A stretch of DNA of 64,000 bases from Arboricoccus pini (GTDB lineage Bacteria > Pseudomonadota > Alphaproteobacteria > Geminicoccales > Geminicoccaceae), in NCBI RefSeq assembly GCF_900187945.1, contig NZ_FYEH01000006.1, positions 1-64,000 of the forward strand, written 5' to 3'. Positions within the stretch are counted from its first letter, which is position 1. Each line of letters starts with the position of its first letter. Below the pieces are notes generated by a model, which made no database searches, was not told the origin of the DNA, and saw nothing but the letters and a program-made list of their open reading frames with translations. The position numbers and the translations under genes are program-made. This document shows positions 56,257 through 64,000 of the stretch, in pieces.

Positions 56257-57438
56257 ATGCGTACCAAGCAGCCTTTGCCTTGGGCAGAGGGCGACAAGAT
56301 CGGCAGTACGCTCTTCACGTTCCTCAGTGAGGCCGAGGGAAGCAAGCCGCGTAAGGCTGTTGTGGCGTGTGCATGCTCGCCGGGAATGCCCGTCACGGTC
56401 GAGGTGAACAACCTGAAGAGCGGCAATACCACCTCCTGCGGGTGCCGACGCGGTCGCAACCAACACAGCACCAAGAGGCGCAACCAGCACCAAGAAGAAG
56501 AAGACATGGGCAGACCATACAAGCCGCAGTGGCGAACCGGAGAGTCGATTGGGAACAGCCCCTACATCCTCAAAGAAGAACTCGGACTCCTCCCTACGGG
56601 CAGTACGGTAACCCGCCATATCCTACTCACCTGCACCGGCTGCGGCGCTGATCGGCCTATCCAGCTGTCCAACGCCAAGCGCGGCACACTGCATTGCCCG
56701 ACATGCGGGGGTTCGGACTATCTAGAGGAGAGCGAGCGGCTGGAGCGGGAGCAAGAGCGGCTGACCTATGAGGCCTCCAAGGCGGACGAAGGCACCGCTG
56801 CTGATCTCTACGCCGCTCTAGATGAGATCGAAGGTAGGCTACGGCGGCTCAAGCGTGAGCGAGCAATCGGGACTGATCGGCTCTACAACATCCCCCTCCC
56901 GCCAGACTACCGCTGGTATAATAGGCCAACCCCGAGCACCCCTGAGACCCACCTAGACGCCACCCAGATGGCGATGCAGGGTCCCGCATGGATCGGCCTA
57001 GACCACTGCCTCAGGGTGCTCTCCTTCGATTGCCATCTAGCCGGGTGGCCTCGGGATACCGGCGTGCCCCGCTGGAGGATGGTGGAGGAACTGGCTGCCA
57101 ATCTGCCGTCAGCGTGCCCCTATACGGGCGAAGAGCTGAACCTTGAGGGTACATGGTGTGCTGCTGGGCGACCGCCTCACGGTCATCACCCCGAGGGCCA
57201 TAAGCACTGGCTCAGGGTGGCCGATCCCGAGACAGCCGATCTAGGTGGCAGTTATTTCTTCGGGCCGCGTGGTACTTTTCAGCTCATCACGGCTCCCAAG
57301 CCGCCCACTGAGCCACCCAGAGGAACGCCTACGGTCGCCCTAATGGACCCGACTGACGGCTTTCGGCCTAACAATCTAATTGTGTGCTCGTGGCATGCCC
57401 TTGAGAAGGAAAGCGACCAATGCCCGATAGCGGCTTGA
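56257..57438 (+). CDS. Tandem zinc-ribbon protein with HNH-like C-terminus
   Basis: This is 393 residues with AAGGAG ahead of the ATG. Two similar N-terminal modules (GDKIGSTLFTFL...CAC...SCGC and GESIGNSPYIL...CTGC...CPTC) look like zinc-ribbon DNA-binding repeats of phage endonucleases. A coiled coil (EESERLEREQERLTYEASK) follows. The C-terminus has CPYTGEELNL and DPTDGFRPNNLIVCSWHAL, which matches the CPxTGxxL / GYxxGNxxxVC pattern of HNH-like nucleases. Activity is not proven; the function may be homing or packaging. Confidence 0.6.
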   Translation: MRTKQPLPWAEGDKIGSTLFTFLSEAEGSKPRKAVVACACSPGMPVTVEVNNLKSGNTTSCGCRRGRNQHSTKRRNQHQEEEDMGRPYKPQWRTGESIGNSPYILKEELGLLPTGSTVTRHILLTCTGCGADRPIQLSNAKRGTLHCPTCGGSDYLEESERLEREQERLTYEASKADEGTAADLYAALDEIEGRLRRLKRERAIGTDRLYNIPLPPDYRWYNRPTPSTPETHLDATQMAMQGPAWIGLDHCLRVLSFDCHLAGWPRDTGVPRWRMVEELAANLPSACPYTGEELNLEGTWCAAGRPPHGHHPEGHKHWLRVADPETADLGGSYFFGPRGTFQLITAPKPPTEPPRGTPTVALMDPTDGFRPNNLIVCSWHALEKESDQCPIAA

Positions 57439-57536
57439 GGAAGTCCCAGCAGCGAGGTCCTGCACAAGGTGTTGCTTTTGGTCAGCCGACAGAGGCCGCC
57501 ATTCTTCAGGCGATCAGCGGGAAACGGTAAGCTGGC

Positions 57537-57830
57537 CTAGCTAGCACACTTCTTAATGAACGACGTGCGGGCAGCACCGTGAAGCTTCTTGGTGTCAGCA
57601 TCAGCGGCACACTTAGCGCTGCCATCCGTCGTCGTAGCGGTCGCCTTTGAGGACAGGCAGGTGCTCATGAAGCTCTTGCGTGCATCCCCGGATAGACCCT
57701 TCGTCTTCGCATCTGCATTGCAGGTCGTCATCTTGTTCTGCTGCGAGTTGGCCGCATGGGCCACATCGGGCAGTCCAGAGTAAAGCACCGCAGCCAGCGC
57801 GATAGCCGAAGACAACAAAGCTGCACGCAT
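57537..57830 (-). CDS. PsiF-repeat periplasmic protein
   Basis: This is 97 residues: a signal peptide (ALAAVLYSGLPDVAHA) followed by two PsiF repeats (CNADAKTKGLSGDARKSFMSTCL and its copy, shortened here). AGGAGGT lies ahead of the ATG at 57830. In E. coli psiF is induced by phosphate starvation; the function is unknown. It is the only element gene on the reverse strand and sits at the attR end, as cargo often does. Confidence 0.88.
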   Translation of the reverse strand: MRAALLSSAIALAAVLYSGLPDVAHAANSQQNKMTTCNADAKTKGLSGDARKSFMSTCLSSKATATTTDGSAKCAADADTKKLHGAARTSFIKKCAS

Positions 57831-57949
57831 GATCCACCTCCTAGTTGATGCCCCAACGCGAGCTGAAGCTTGCGGCCGACCATCGCAGCGATGAGGCCTC
57901 GTGGAAAGCTAAAACGCCGGTCGAAGCTGTCGAGATCAGCCTTGCCTCA

Positions 57950-57971
57950 GGTACACGGAACAGGTACACAC
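57950..57971. repeat. Putative integrase arm sites next to attR
   Basis: GGTACACGG (57950-57958) and GGTACACAC (57963-57971) have the same 13-base period as the pair beside attL. AAACGCCG lies upstream of both pairs. Confidence 0.65.
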
Positions 57972-58033
57972 AGCACCGACCTCAGCGCACTTAAGTCATT
58001 GATTTTGCTTGGATAGAAGGCCCCATAGGCGTT

Positions 58034-58050
58034 TCCCGGGGGGTCCACCA
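58034..58050. repeat. attR (displaced tRNA 3' end)
   Basis: TCCCGGGGGGTCCACCA matches the end of tRNA-Lys exactly; this is the original 3' end displaced by the insertion. Confidence 0.9.
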
Positions 58051-58411
58051 ATACACATGCAAGCTGCTGATTCACCTATAAGAATCAAGCCCAGCGGGCA
58101 TCCCCAGCATTGGTGTTGTCGCGTTCCGCCCGCCGCCATGTGCATTCGACGGCAGTGATCCTCAGCCCGCTTGATAAGCAGCGTTCGATATGCCCGGCCT
58201 GCAAGCAGCCACGCCGAGCGGCGCCTCGCTTTCGCGAGGGGGGCCACCCTCCAGGCGCTCGGAACGCTCCGGCGGGCTGGCGCGCATCACACCTCCGCGG
58301 CGCACCAACGGTCCTGGCTTTGCGTACACGGGCGTAGGCCTTGCCGGAGCCGCATTACAGCGCCTCTTGAGACACGTCCCGGCGGCACACCGAAGCCGTC
58401 ATCGACAGGCC

Positions 58412-58621
58412 TTACGCGGCAGATTGCTCTACGTCGACCGCAGCGACCGGCTTAGATGAGTTGGCCTCAACCAACGGCACCTCTATCGGCGAATCGGGCA
58501 AGGAGGGCGACACCGCTTCAATCGCGACGTTCTTCACGGGTCGCTCCAAGCAGCGAATTATATCCACCCTCCCCGGACGAATCACGGCGATGGCATCCCT
58601 GCTCACTCTAAACGTATGCAT
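58412..58621 (-). CDS. Small RPGRVD-motif protein A
   Basis: This is 69 residues, with GGGGG ahead of the ATG. It begins with FRVSRDAIAVIRPGRVDIIRC, closely like the protein encoded at 58900. The rest is low-complexity and ends in AA. It is probably a family member of unknown function. Confidence 0.5.
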   Translation of the reverse strand: MHTFRVSRDAIAVIRPGRVDIIRCLERPVKNVAIEAVSPSLPDSPIEVPLVEANSSKPVAAVDVEQSAA

Positions 58622-58899
58622 CCGACCCCCGCTAAATCAACTTAAAGATGCGTGATTTATCGACAAGAAACCGTGCAGATCACGTGAAATGACCGTGAAT
58701 CCAGAGAAGGCCGCTGTGCCGCAAGGCAGATTTGCAACAAGCAGCAGTCCTTGAGAACTCAACCAAAACGCATCGACCGCTACGGCCTGCTGAGGCGGCT
58801 TGCGACCGCCACGGAGGTGTGGCCTACTTTTCCAGCGGTTCTCGCTGATGCCAGCTTGAGCACGGCACCCAATGGAATCGGGCGCAGGCTATGACCGCT

Positions 58900-59085
58900 T
58901 CAGGCGGCCTTGCTCTGCGACGATTGCTGGGGAGCGTTCGCCGTCACACGCGACAGGGCATCAATGTTATGGGCCTTGCCACGGACAACCGCCGGCTGAG
59001 CAGCGACGCAAACGCAACGTCGAAGGTCGACCCGGCCAGGACGGACAATGGCAATAGCTGTATCATCTAAACGAATGGTCTTCAT
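58900..59085 (-). CDS. Small RPGRVD-motif protein B
   Basis: This is 61 residues from the ATG at 59085 (GAGGG upstream). It shares the first 24 residues' pattern with protein A (IRLDDTAIAIVRPGRVDLRRC) and then diverges. Two neighbouring copies with conserved protein sequence argue that these are real genes. Confidence 0.5.
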   Translation of the reverse strand: MKTIRLDDTAIAIVRPGRVDLRRCVCVAAQPAVVRGKAHNIDALSRVTANAPQQSSQSKAA

Positions 59086-60007
59086 CGCGCCAACCCTCAA
59101 CCTTTGGTAGCGGCGTAATGATCTTCATTTCGATAAAATGCAATAGGAATTTGAGAGATAAATTTATCTTTTTGAGGGCACGGAACCTTTGATTGCCAGA
59201 CCTCTCGAAATGCAAACTTTCAACCAGGCCGACTCGGGCAGGCGCGGCGTCAAAAGCGGCGATCTCACCCCTTGCCTTGACCTCTACGGTAAGCACGACC
59301 GGTAAGATCCGGGCCCATCAAGGTCGCCCGTTGAGCAAATCTGGTCAGGAGGTTCTGGTTGATCGTTAAAATGACCCTCGTCGGGTCAGCGGACGCACGA
59401 GCCCCCCGGATCTAGCGCCGTCTGCGTCGCTACTCCCCGGTGGTCATTCCCTCACCGACGGCATTGGCCGGCCGACCTTATCGGATGAAGAGCAGGGCAC
59501 CTTTGGCCGACCCCACCGCTGGGCCTCTAACAATATGCCTCTAAGGGCTGCGAAGCCGGAAGGCCAAAGCCGTCATCACCATTCTAAATGGGTGAAATGC
59601 TTCCGACCAAGTTGCAAGGGCCCGCGCCAGAATGGCGGCTCTCTCTCAAACTCGATGGTGCAGGAAACCGGCACGCTGTTCCAGCCGTTCCCGGGTCACG
59701 AACCACAGGCCTAGGGGTCGGCCAGTCCTTTTATGGCTCACGAGGTGACGACGATGTGCATACCTTCCCTCTTGAGCCGGCTGCAGGCAAGACTGAAATC
59801 CCGTTTCGTCTATGCCGATGCCTTCGCTCGTATGATTAAGGAATCCACCGTGGGCCGGTCGATTACATGGGCCGTACGAGGATCGCCGCATCTCTCGTCA
59901 GGTAGCTGCGCACGTAAATCGACAATGAGCAGTCGTCAGCTTCTACAATGTTATAAGGGGAGCCCGCTGCGCTTCGATGCGTCGAGCCAGAGTCGAGCAA
60001 TATCGTC
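59086..60007. other. Gene-poor stretch
   Basis: No supported gene is present. A reverse frame ending at 59063 (start 59296) has a faint resemblance to the small RPGRVD proteins but no good start. Frames near 59588-59891 lack protein features. Confidence 0.4.
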
Positions 60008-60571
60008 TCACCGGCGACGGCTGCGAATCGCAGCCAGCCCGGCCAGTAGCAGCGACAGGCTAACGGGCAAGAGCGCGCTTGCCAGGCAATAACGCTCGAC
60101 TTGCCGCGAACGACGATACTCCAGGCGGCCTGAAGGCAACGCGCCTGTCGGCCTCATGATGGGAATAGCGCGTGCCGTCAGCACCTGCGCCATGGTAGCA
60201 CTGACGATCCGTCCCCAGGCCAGCAGCGGCGTCACAGCGGAATAGGCGGCGGCGCCCGGGCCATCATCGAAACTCAGGAGAGCATACCAAACTCGATTTG
60301 GACTCTCCTCCGCCGGCCGGCTCCTCGAAACCAGAGCGTTGCCGCCGCCAGTCGGAGCCAGGCACCGCGGCGCGCCCGCCTCCGAGCAATCGAGCAGGCT
60401 CGGTTCGCCTACGGCCTCGGGCATCCCAACGGCCGGGAGCCGATCGGCATGGATGGCGGCGACTGCGACTGTCCGCTTCGTCAAGTCGCCACAAGGACGA
60501 TCGATCGGCACGGCCGCCGACGCATTCAGCATCAGCAATGACAGTACAAGCACCGCCAGAGCCTTGAACAC
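60008..60571 (-). CDS. Secreted protein with C-terminal sorting-like tail
   Basis: This is 187 residues from a GTG at 60571 with AGGAGG five bases upstream. It has a signal peptide (LAVLVLSLLMLNASAAVP), a middle with Cys pairs (RPCGDL, LLDCSEA, RCLAPT), and an end ALLPVSLSLLLAGLAAIRSRRR-like tail (hydrophobic helix plus Arg cluster). The tail resembles PEP/VPLPA-CTERM sorting signals, though the PEP box itself is not clear. Confidence 0.6.
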   Translation of the reverse strand: MFKALAVLVLSLLMLNASAAVPIDRPCGDLTKRTVAVAAIHADRLPAVGMPEAVGEPSLLDCSEAGAPRCLAPTGGGNALVSRSRPAEESPNRVWYALLSFDDGPGAAAYSAVTPLLAWGRIVSATMAQVLTARAIPIMRPTGALPSGRLEYRRSRQVERYCLASALLPVSLSLLLAGLAAIRSRRR

Positions 60572-60723
60572 GCCATCCTCCTGCGCACCTGGCACACGCC
60601 GACCTGACCGACCGAATCAGGCGTCCAAAAACCACAAAGGTTAATTTATGTCAAGAAAGATCAACCTTAATGATCGCATTCGCAGGGCCGTTCTTAACGC
60701 GGCGTTAATCTTGAGGCCGCATC

Positions 60724-60957
60724 ATGATGATGTCCCTACAGATGGATGTGTCATTCATGCGCTTCACCGATCTTGCGCCTCAGCCATTCGCGGCGCTGCA
60801 TCTCCTTCAAGTCATCGCCGCATTCTCGATCCTGTCTTTTTGGATCGGCGCACCACTATACGTCGCGCTGCTTGTCGCACCGCTAGCCGGGCTCTTCCCC
60901 TTAACGGGACCGATTCTGGGACTAAGTTGCGGACTTATGGCCTGGTCATGGCTATAG
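60724..60957 (+). CDS. Small membrane protein
   Basis: This is up to 77 residues (start at one of several ATGs between 60724 and 60757). Two hydrophobic stretches (LLQVIAAFSILSFWIGAP and ALLVAPLAGLFPLTG) make a real membrane protein plausible. The function is unknown. Confidence 0.45.
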   Translation: MMMSLQMDVSFMRFTDLAPQPFAALHLLQVIAAFSILSFWIGAPLYVALLVAPLAGLFPLTGPILGLSCGLMAWSWL

Positions 60958-61077
60958 GCTGATCGCCGCTAACGGCAGACCAGGCGTCGGGCAAGCCTGC
61001 AACAGCTCGACTGGCCAAGCCGCGAAGATCGATTCAGAGGCTGGCGGCGCGTTCTTGGCCCTATACCTTTAGGGCCG

Positions 61078-61296
61078 CTAGCCGCCGGCGAGCTCGAGGG
61101 TCCTGGATTCGGCTGCCTGGTCAGCCGGTATACTGGCTAGAATCGGCATTGCGGCACCGTTGTCCGTGACAGGCGCGGCGATAACACACCCATTACGGAC
61201 CACGGCAGCTGTCCCCGCAGCCCGTATCACCAATCGGACCCGGCCCGCCGAAATCTGTGCTTCAACGTTTGAACTGAGCCTTATCGACTTTGTCAT
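61078..61296 (-). CDS. Small protein C, distant RPGRVD-like
   Basis: This is 72 residues. It begins SIRLSSNVEAQISAGRVRL, a looser match to the N-terminal pattern of the small proteins at 58.4 and 58.9 kb, and ends in a Gly/Ala-rich tail. No clear ribosome binding site. Confidence 0.4.
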   Translation of the reverse strand: MTKSIRLSSNVEAQISAGRVRLVIRAAGTAAVVRNGCVIAAPVTDNGAAMPILASIPADQAAESRTLELAGG

Positions 61297-61465
61297 GACC
61301 GCGCGCCGTAGTGATGATCAACCAGGGATAGCAGGGTTGATTAAGCGGACGCACATCAAGAAACCGTGAATTTACTAAAATGCAATTCATTGGCCCTATG
61401 CAATGAGGTGCAAGGCTGCCCAGCTCAAGCTGATCGGGCATGCAAACCTGAACGCGACCGTCTTA

Positions 61466-63271
61466 TCAAAGGGCGGCAATGTAAGCGCGCCAGCCGCCAT
61501 AGGAAGAAATATCCAGGGCACCGTCCTGGCCCGCCGGCTCCAGGATGAACCCCTTCGGGGTACTGCCGTCGTCGAGGTACGTCGTACCGATGCCTAAGGG
61601 TGCCGGAATATCGGCAACGAAGGCGCCAAACCCGGCGGCCGGCAGTGCCCAGACCTCAACCTCGATGGCCGCGCCCCTACGGTCGGCCACCCGGACGAGT
61701 CCGGGGCGGGCGGGCGGGCCGCCCGGCAGCGCCAGCAGACGATAATACGGCTTTGTTTTCGTCGCACGGAGGAAGCGCGCACCGCGCCGGACGAGTTCGC
61801 CATTGAGCGGCATGCCCGAGAGATGCGCGCCGACGACCACGACCTCTATCTCGTCGCCAACGGCTGTCGCCTGCCCGACCGGTGCTTCCGGCACCGGCGT
61901 GGTACTCGCCCCAAGCATGACGCCGGCGGCAGCATGCAGACGCATGCCCAAGGATGCCAGCAGACCATCCTGGCCGCGCCCGGCGATCAAGGTGACACCC
62001 GAGGGAAAACCGTCAGCGCGAAAGCGTGACGGCACCGCCAGCGCCGCGAGGTCCAGCAGATTGACGAAGTTCGTATAAGTCCCCAGCTCGCTATTGGGAC
62101 CGATCGGATCTACTTCAAGCTCCTCCAGCTTGCGGGGCCGAGGATAGGTCGGCACCACCAGCAGATCGATCCGCGCCAGGATCGACTGGGCTGCCCGCCG
62201 CAGCGCTGCCAATTTGTACTGGCCGGCAAAGGCATCGGCGGCGCTATAAGCCTTGGCGCCTTCGATGATCCGCCTCGTCGTCGGATGAAGAATGTCCGGT
62301 CGCGTCTCCATGACGTCTCGGATGGCCTGATAGCGCTCGGCCACCCAGGGGCCAGCATAGAGCAAAGCGGCCACGTCGAAGAGTGGCTGCATGTCGACCG
62401 GCACGATCTCGACCTCGCTCAAGGCCTGGAGATCGCCCATTGCCGCGTCGAAGGCGGCTTCGGCCAGCGCGTCGCCGCCAAAGACGCGACTGCTGGCGTC
62501 AGGCACGCCGACCCGGAGGCGCGGTGGCAGACGCGATGGCATACCCCCGACAGGCAAGTCGCGGCAAAAGCCGTCCATGGGATCGTAGCCTTGCATGACG
62601 CGAAAGACCGTGTCGGCGTCGCCGACCGTGCTGGCAAAGACGGAGATCGTATCGAGCGTGCGGCAGGCCGGGACCACGCCACGGGTCGAAACACTGCCCA
62701 ATGAAGGCTTGAGACCGACAATGTTATTGAGTCCAGCCGGCACGCGACCCGAACCGGCGGTATCCGTGCCAAGCGCAAAGGTCACGAGGCCACGTGCCAC
62801 AGCCACGGCCGAACCGGAGCTGGAGCCGCCGGGTACATAGGCTGCATCAATGGCGTTGCGCGGAACCGGATAGGGCGTGCGCACGCCCACCAGGCCCGTG
62901 GCGAACTGGTCGAGATTGGTCTTGCCGATGGGAATGGCGCCGGCGGCTCGCAGCCGTTGCACTGCGAACGCGTCGACCGCGGCCTTATACGCAAAGTCCG
63001 GGCAGCCTGCCGTTGTCGGCAGGCCGACAACGTCGATGTTGTCCTTGACAGCGAATGGTACACCCCAGAGCGGTCGGCTCTTGGGATCGAAAGGCCCAAG
63101 GGCCTTGATCTCCGACAATATTTCGGCCTCGGATCGCAGAGTAATAAAGATCCCCGGATCGTCGAGGACGGCCATTCGACGATAGAGCTCGGCGATCACG
63201 AGCGTAGGATCGCTATCCCGGGCGTAAGCCTCGTGGAGTGCTCCGATCGTCGGAAACGCGCGCACCATCAT
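61466..63271 (-). CDS. atzF: Allophanate hydrolase
   Basis: This is a 601-residue amidase-signature enzyme that splits allophanate into ammonia and CO2 in urea or triazine breakdown. The catalytic Lys is in VPFAVKDNID; the Ser pair is in PGGSSSGSAVAVARG and GTDTAGSGRVPAG. The C-terminal domain (LNGELVRRGARFLRAT, YYRLLALPGGPPARPGL, GISSYGGWRAYIA-like end) is the allophanate-specific part. The ATG at 63271 follows GGGAAAAAG; the frame continues upstream without signals. The partner urea carboxylase gene is not in the window. Confidence 0.93.
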   Translation of the reverse strand: MMVRAFPTIGALHEAYARDSDPTLVIAELYRRMAVLDDPGIFITLRSEAEILSEIKALGPFDPKSRPLWGVPFAVKDNIDVVGLPTTAGCPDFAYKAAVDAFAVQRLRAAGAIPIGKTNLDQFATGLVGVRTPYPVPRNAIDAAYVPGGSSSGSAVAVARGLVTFALGTDTAGSGRVPAGLNNIVGLKPSLGSVSTRGVVPACRTLDTISVFASTVGDADTVFRVMQGYDPMDGFCRDLPVGGMPSRLPPRLRVGVPDASSRVFGGDALAEAAFDAAMGDLQALSEVEIVPVDMQPLFDVAALLYAGPWVAERYQAIRDVMETRPDILHPTTRRIIEGAKAYSAADAFAGQYKLAALRRAAQSILARIDLLVVPTYPRPRKLEELEVDPIGPNSELGTYTNFVNLLDLAALAVPSRFRADGFPSGVTLIAGRGQDGLLASLGMRLHAAAGVMLGASTTPVPEAPVGQATAVGDEIEVVVVGAHLSGMPLNGELVRRGARFLRATKTKPYYRLLALPGGPPARPGLVRVADRRGAAIEVEVWALPAAGFGAFVADIPAPLGIGTTYLDDGSTPKGFILEPAGQDGALDISSYGGWRAYIAAL

Positions 63272-63915
63272 CTTTTTCCCAAGCTGTGTCGGTCGCAAGA
63301 TTGCACCGCGACACACCGCCCGCAATCGAGCGGATGATCTACCGTCGCGGGATGCAGCGGCCATGAGGTCCTGGGCGGCAAGCGCGGTTGCAACCGGCGG
63401 AATGGGGATCGAAGGCGAGCCGCCCGCCATGGCGCCATGCTGCGTCGCGTCGACCTTACTCGACGCTATTCCTCTCGACGTAGCATCCGAACGACGAGGG
63501 AGAGCCGCGATCGAAATTGCGATCGATGGACAGGTACCGGCGGTGGGACGCAAGCGGGCGAGACGACGCTGTCGCCGCAAGGGCGGGTGGCGCTTGTTAT
63601 TCGCGGGAAGGATGGAACATGGTGCGCCCGCAGGGATGCGACTCCCAACGCTTTTGATCCCTGATTATACAAGGCTCTTTTCGACCAATACCGTTTCCGA
63701 CCGCGCTGCTGGCCCGCATGATGGCCCAATGCGCGACGTGGCCGTCCATATCGAAGGTGGTGATCACTCTTCGACCTTCGCATCCTCCGTCACACGAAAC
63801 CCGAAGATCCGGTAGGCGGAGAAAGGAGCGTCCCAAAGGGGCGCATGAACACACCCATCCCCGAAATGATCCTCAAGCGAGAAATGTTGCTGCGATCTGG
63901 CGTCATCGGTCGACC
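63272..63915. other. Non-coding gap, nothing recognised
   Basis: These 644 bases separate the allophanate hydrolase gene from the next reverse-strand gene. Frames here are fragmentary and lack recognisable proteins. Confidence 0.4.
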
Positions 63916-64000
63916 TCAGGCAGCCGGCTTCAGCACTACTTTGGTCCAGCCTTCATCACGGTTGTCGAAATGCTCGTACGCTGACGGCGCCTCATCCAGC
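63916..64000 (-). CDS. Zinc-dependent alcohol dehydrogenase, C-terminal fragment
   Basis: The last 27 codons of a reverse-strand gene run off the window edge. They read APSAYEHFDNRDEGWTKVVL then KPAA and stop. This ending (AYEHF...KVVLKP) is typical of zinc-dependent alcohol/formaldehyde dehydrogenases of the medium-chain family. Confidence 0.6.
   Translation of the reverse strand, partial: LDEAPSAYEHFDNRDEGWTKVVLKPAA

Larger units (their letters stand above)
41699..58050 (+). mobile_element. 16.3 kb integrative element in tRNA-Lys, satellite/podovirus-like
   Basis: The element is bounded by an exact 17-base direct repeat of the tRNA 3' end. A tyrosine integrase gene lies 100 bases inside attL. 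Contents in order: integrase, lipoprotein, deoxyribosyltransferase-like protein, two small genes, SNase, truncated Rha, a 1.2 kb non-coding region, ParB-like, PolA-like, about nine small unknown genes, gp15-like internal virion protein, zinc-ribbon/HNH-like protein and PsiF-like protein. All but the last read rightward. No capsid, portal, terminase, tail, lysis or conjugation gene is recognisable. The element is less GC-extreme than its flanks. Confidence 0.9.

Noticed and set aside
59588-59891. Overlapping short frames on both strands suggesting a transposase remnant
   Set aside because: I could not identify any transposase motif or terminal repeat.

Overview
The window is high-GC bacterial chromosome. 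The gene set points to an alphaproteobacterium: the gyrA-coaD-queA block, YcgN, a DUF1127 protein, a bacteriophytochrome and an SbmA/YddA-type ABC exporter. I would guess a Rhodospirillales-like lineage, but that is inference; there is no rRNA to confirm it.

The first 41.6 kb is mostly ordinary core chromosome. It opens with a partial helix-turn-helix protein, two tandem SleB-type cell-wall hydrolases and an MliC-like lipoprotein. A GntR regulator with an SMP-30 lactonase, and convergent aroA, follow. Next comes a tightly overlapping light-sensing operon: a small unknown protein, a bacteriophytochrome, a degenerate response regulator and a hybrid kinase. Housekeeping genes come next: YcgN, a glycosyltransferase, an AlkA-type glycosylase, gyrA, coaD, queA, the ABC exporter, a methyltransferase-GNAT fusion, a parvulin, argJ, mutT and an AhpD-like protein. 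An HNH nuclease, a PRC-barrel protein, two YceI proteins with cytochrome b561, and DUF1127 follow. Then come a tgt that has lost most of its zinc ligands, a Zn/Cd P-type ATPase with a divergent MerR regulator, an MFS exporter, a HerA-like DUF853 ATPase and a three-gene sugar ABC importer.

At 41641 there is a tRNA-Lys(UUU) gene. Its last 17 bases (41699-41715) are repeated exactly at 58034-58050. Between the copies lies a 16.3 kb integrated element with a tyrosine integrase beside attL and paired 13-bp-period GGTACAC repeats near both ends. It carries a lipoprotein, a nucleoside-deoxyribosyltransferase-like protein (possible defence cargo), an SNase, a truncated Rha, a ParB-like protein and a protein with PolA-like palm motifs (probable replication protein). 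Beyond these are a run of small unknown genes, an 853-residue protein resembling T7 gp15-type internal virion proteins, a zinc-ribbon/HNH-like protein and a PsiF-type protein. I see no capsid, portal, terminase or tail genes. It therefore looks like a satellite-like or defective podovirus-related element of a kind I do not recognise. It is the best candidate here for an undescribed system.

The right flank (58.05-61.4 kb) is gene-poor. It holds two or three related short reverse-strand proteins with an RPGRVD-type motif and a secreted protein with a C-terminal sorting-like tail. The window ends with an allophanate hydrolase gene and the 3' end of a zinc alcohol dehydrogenase.
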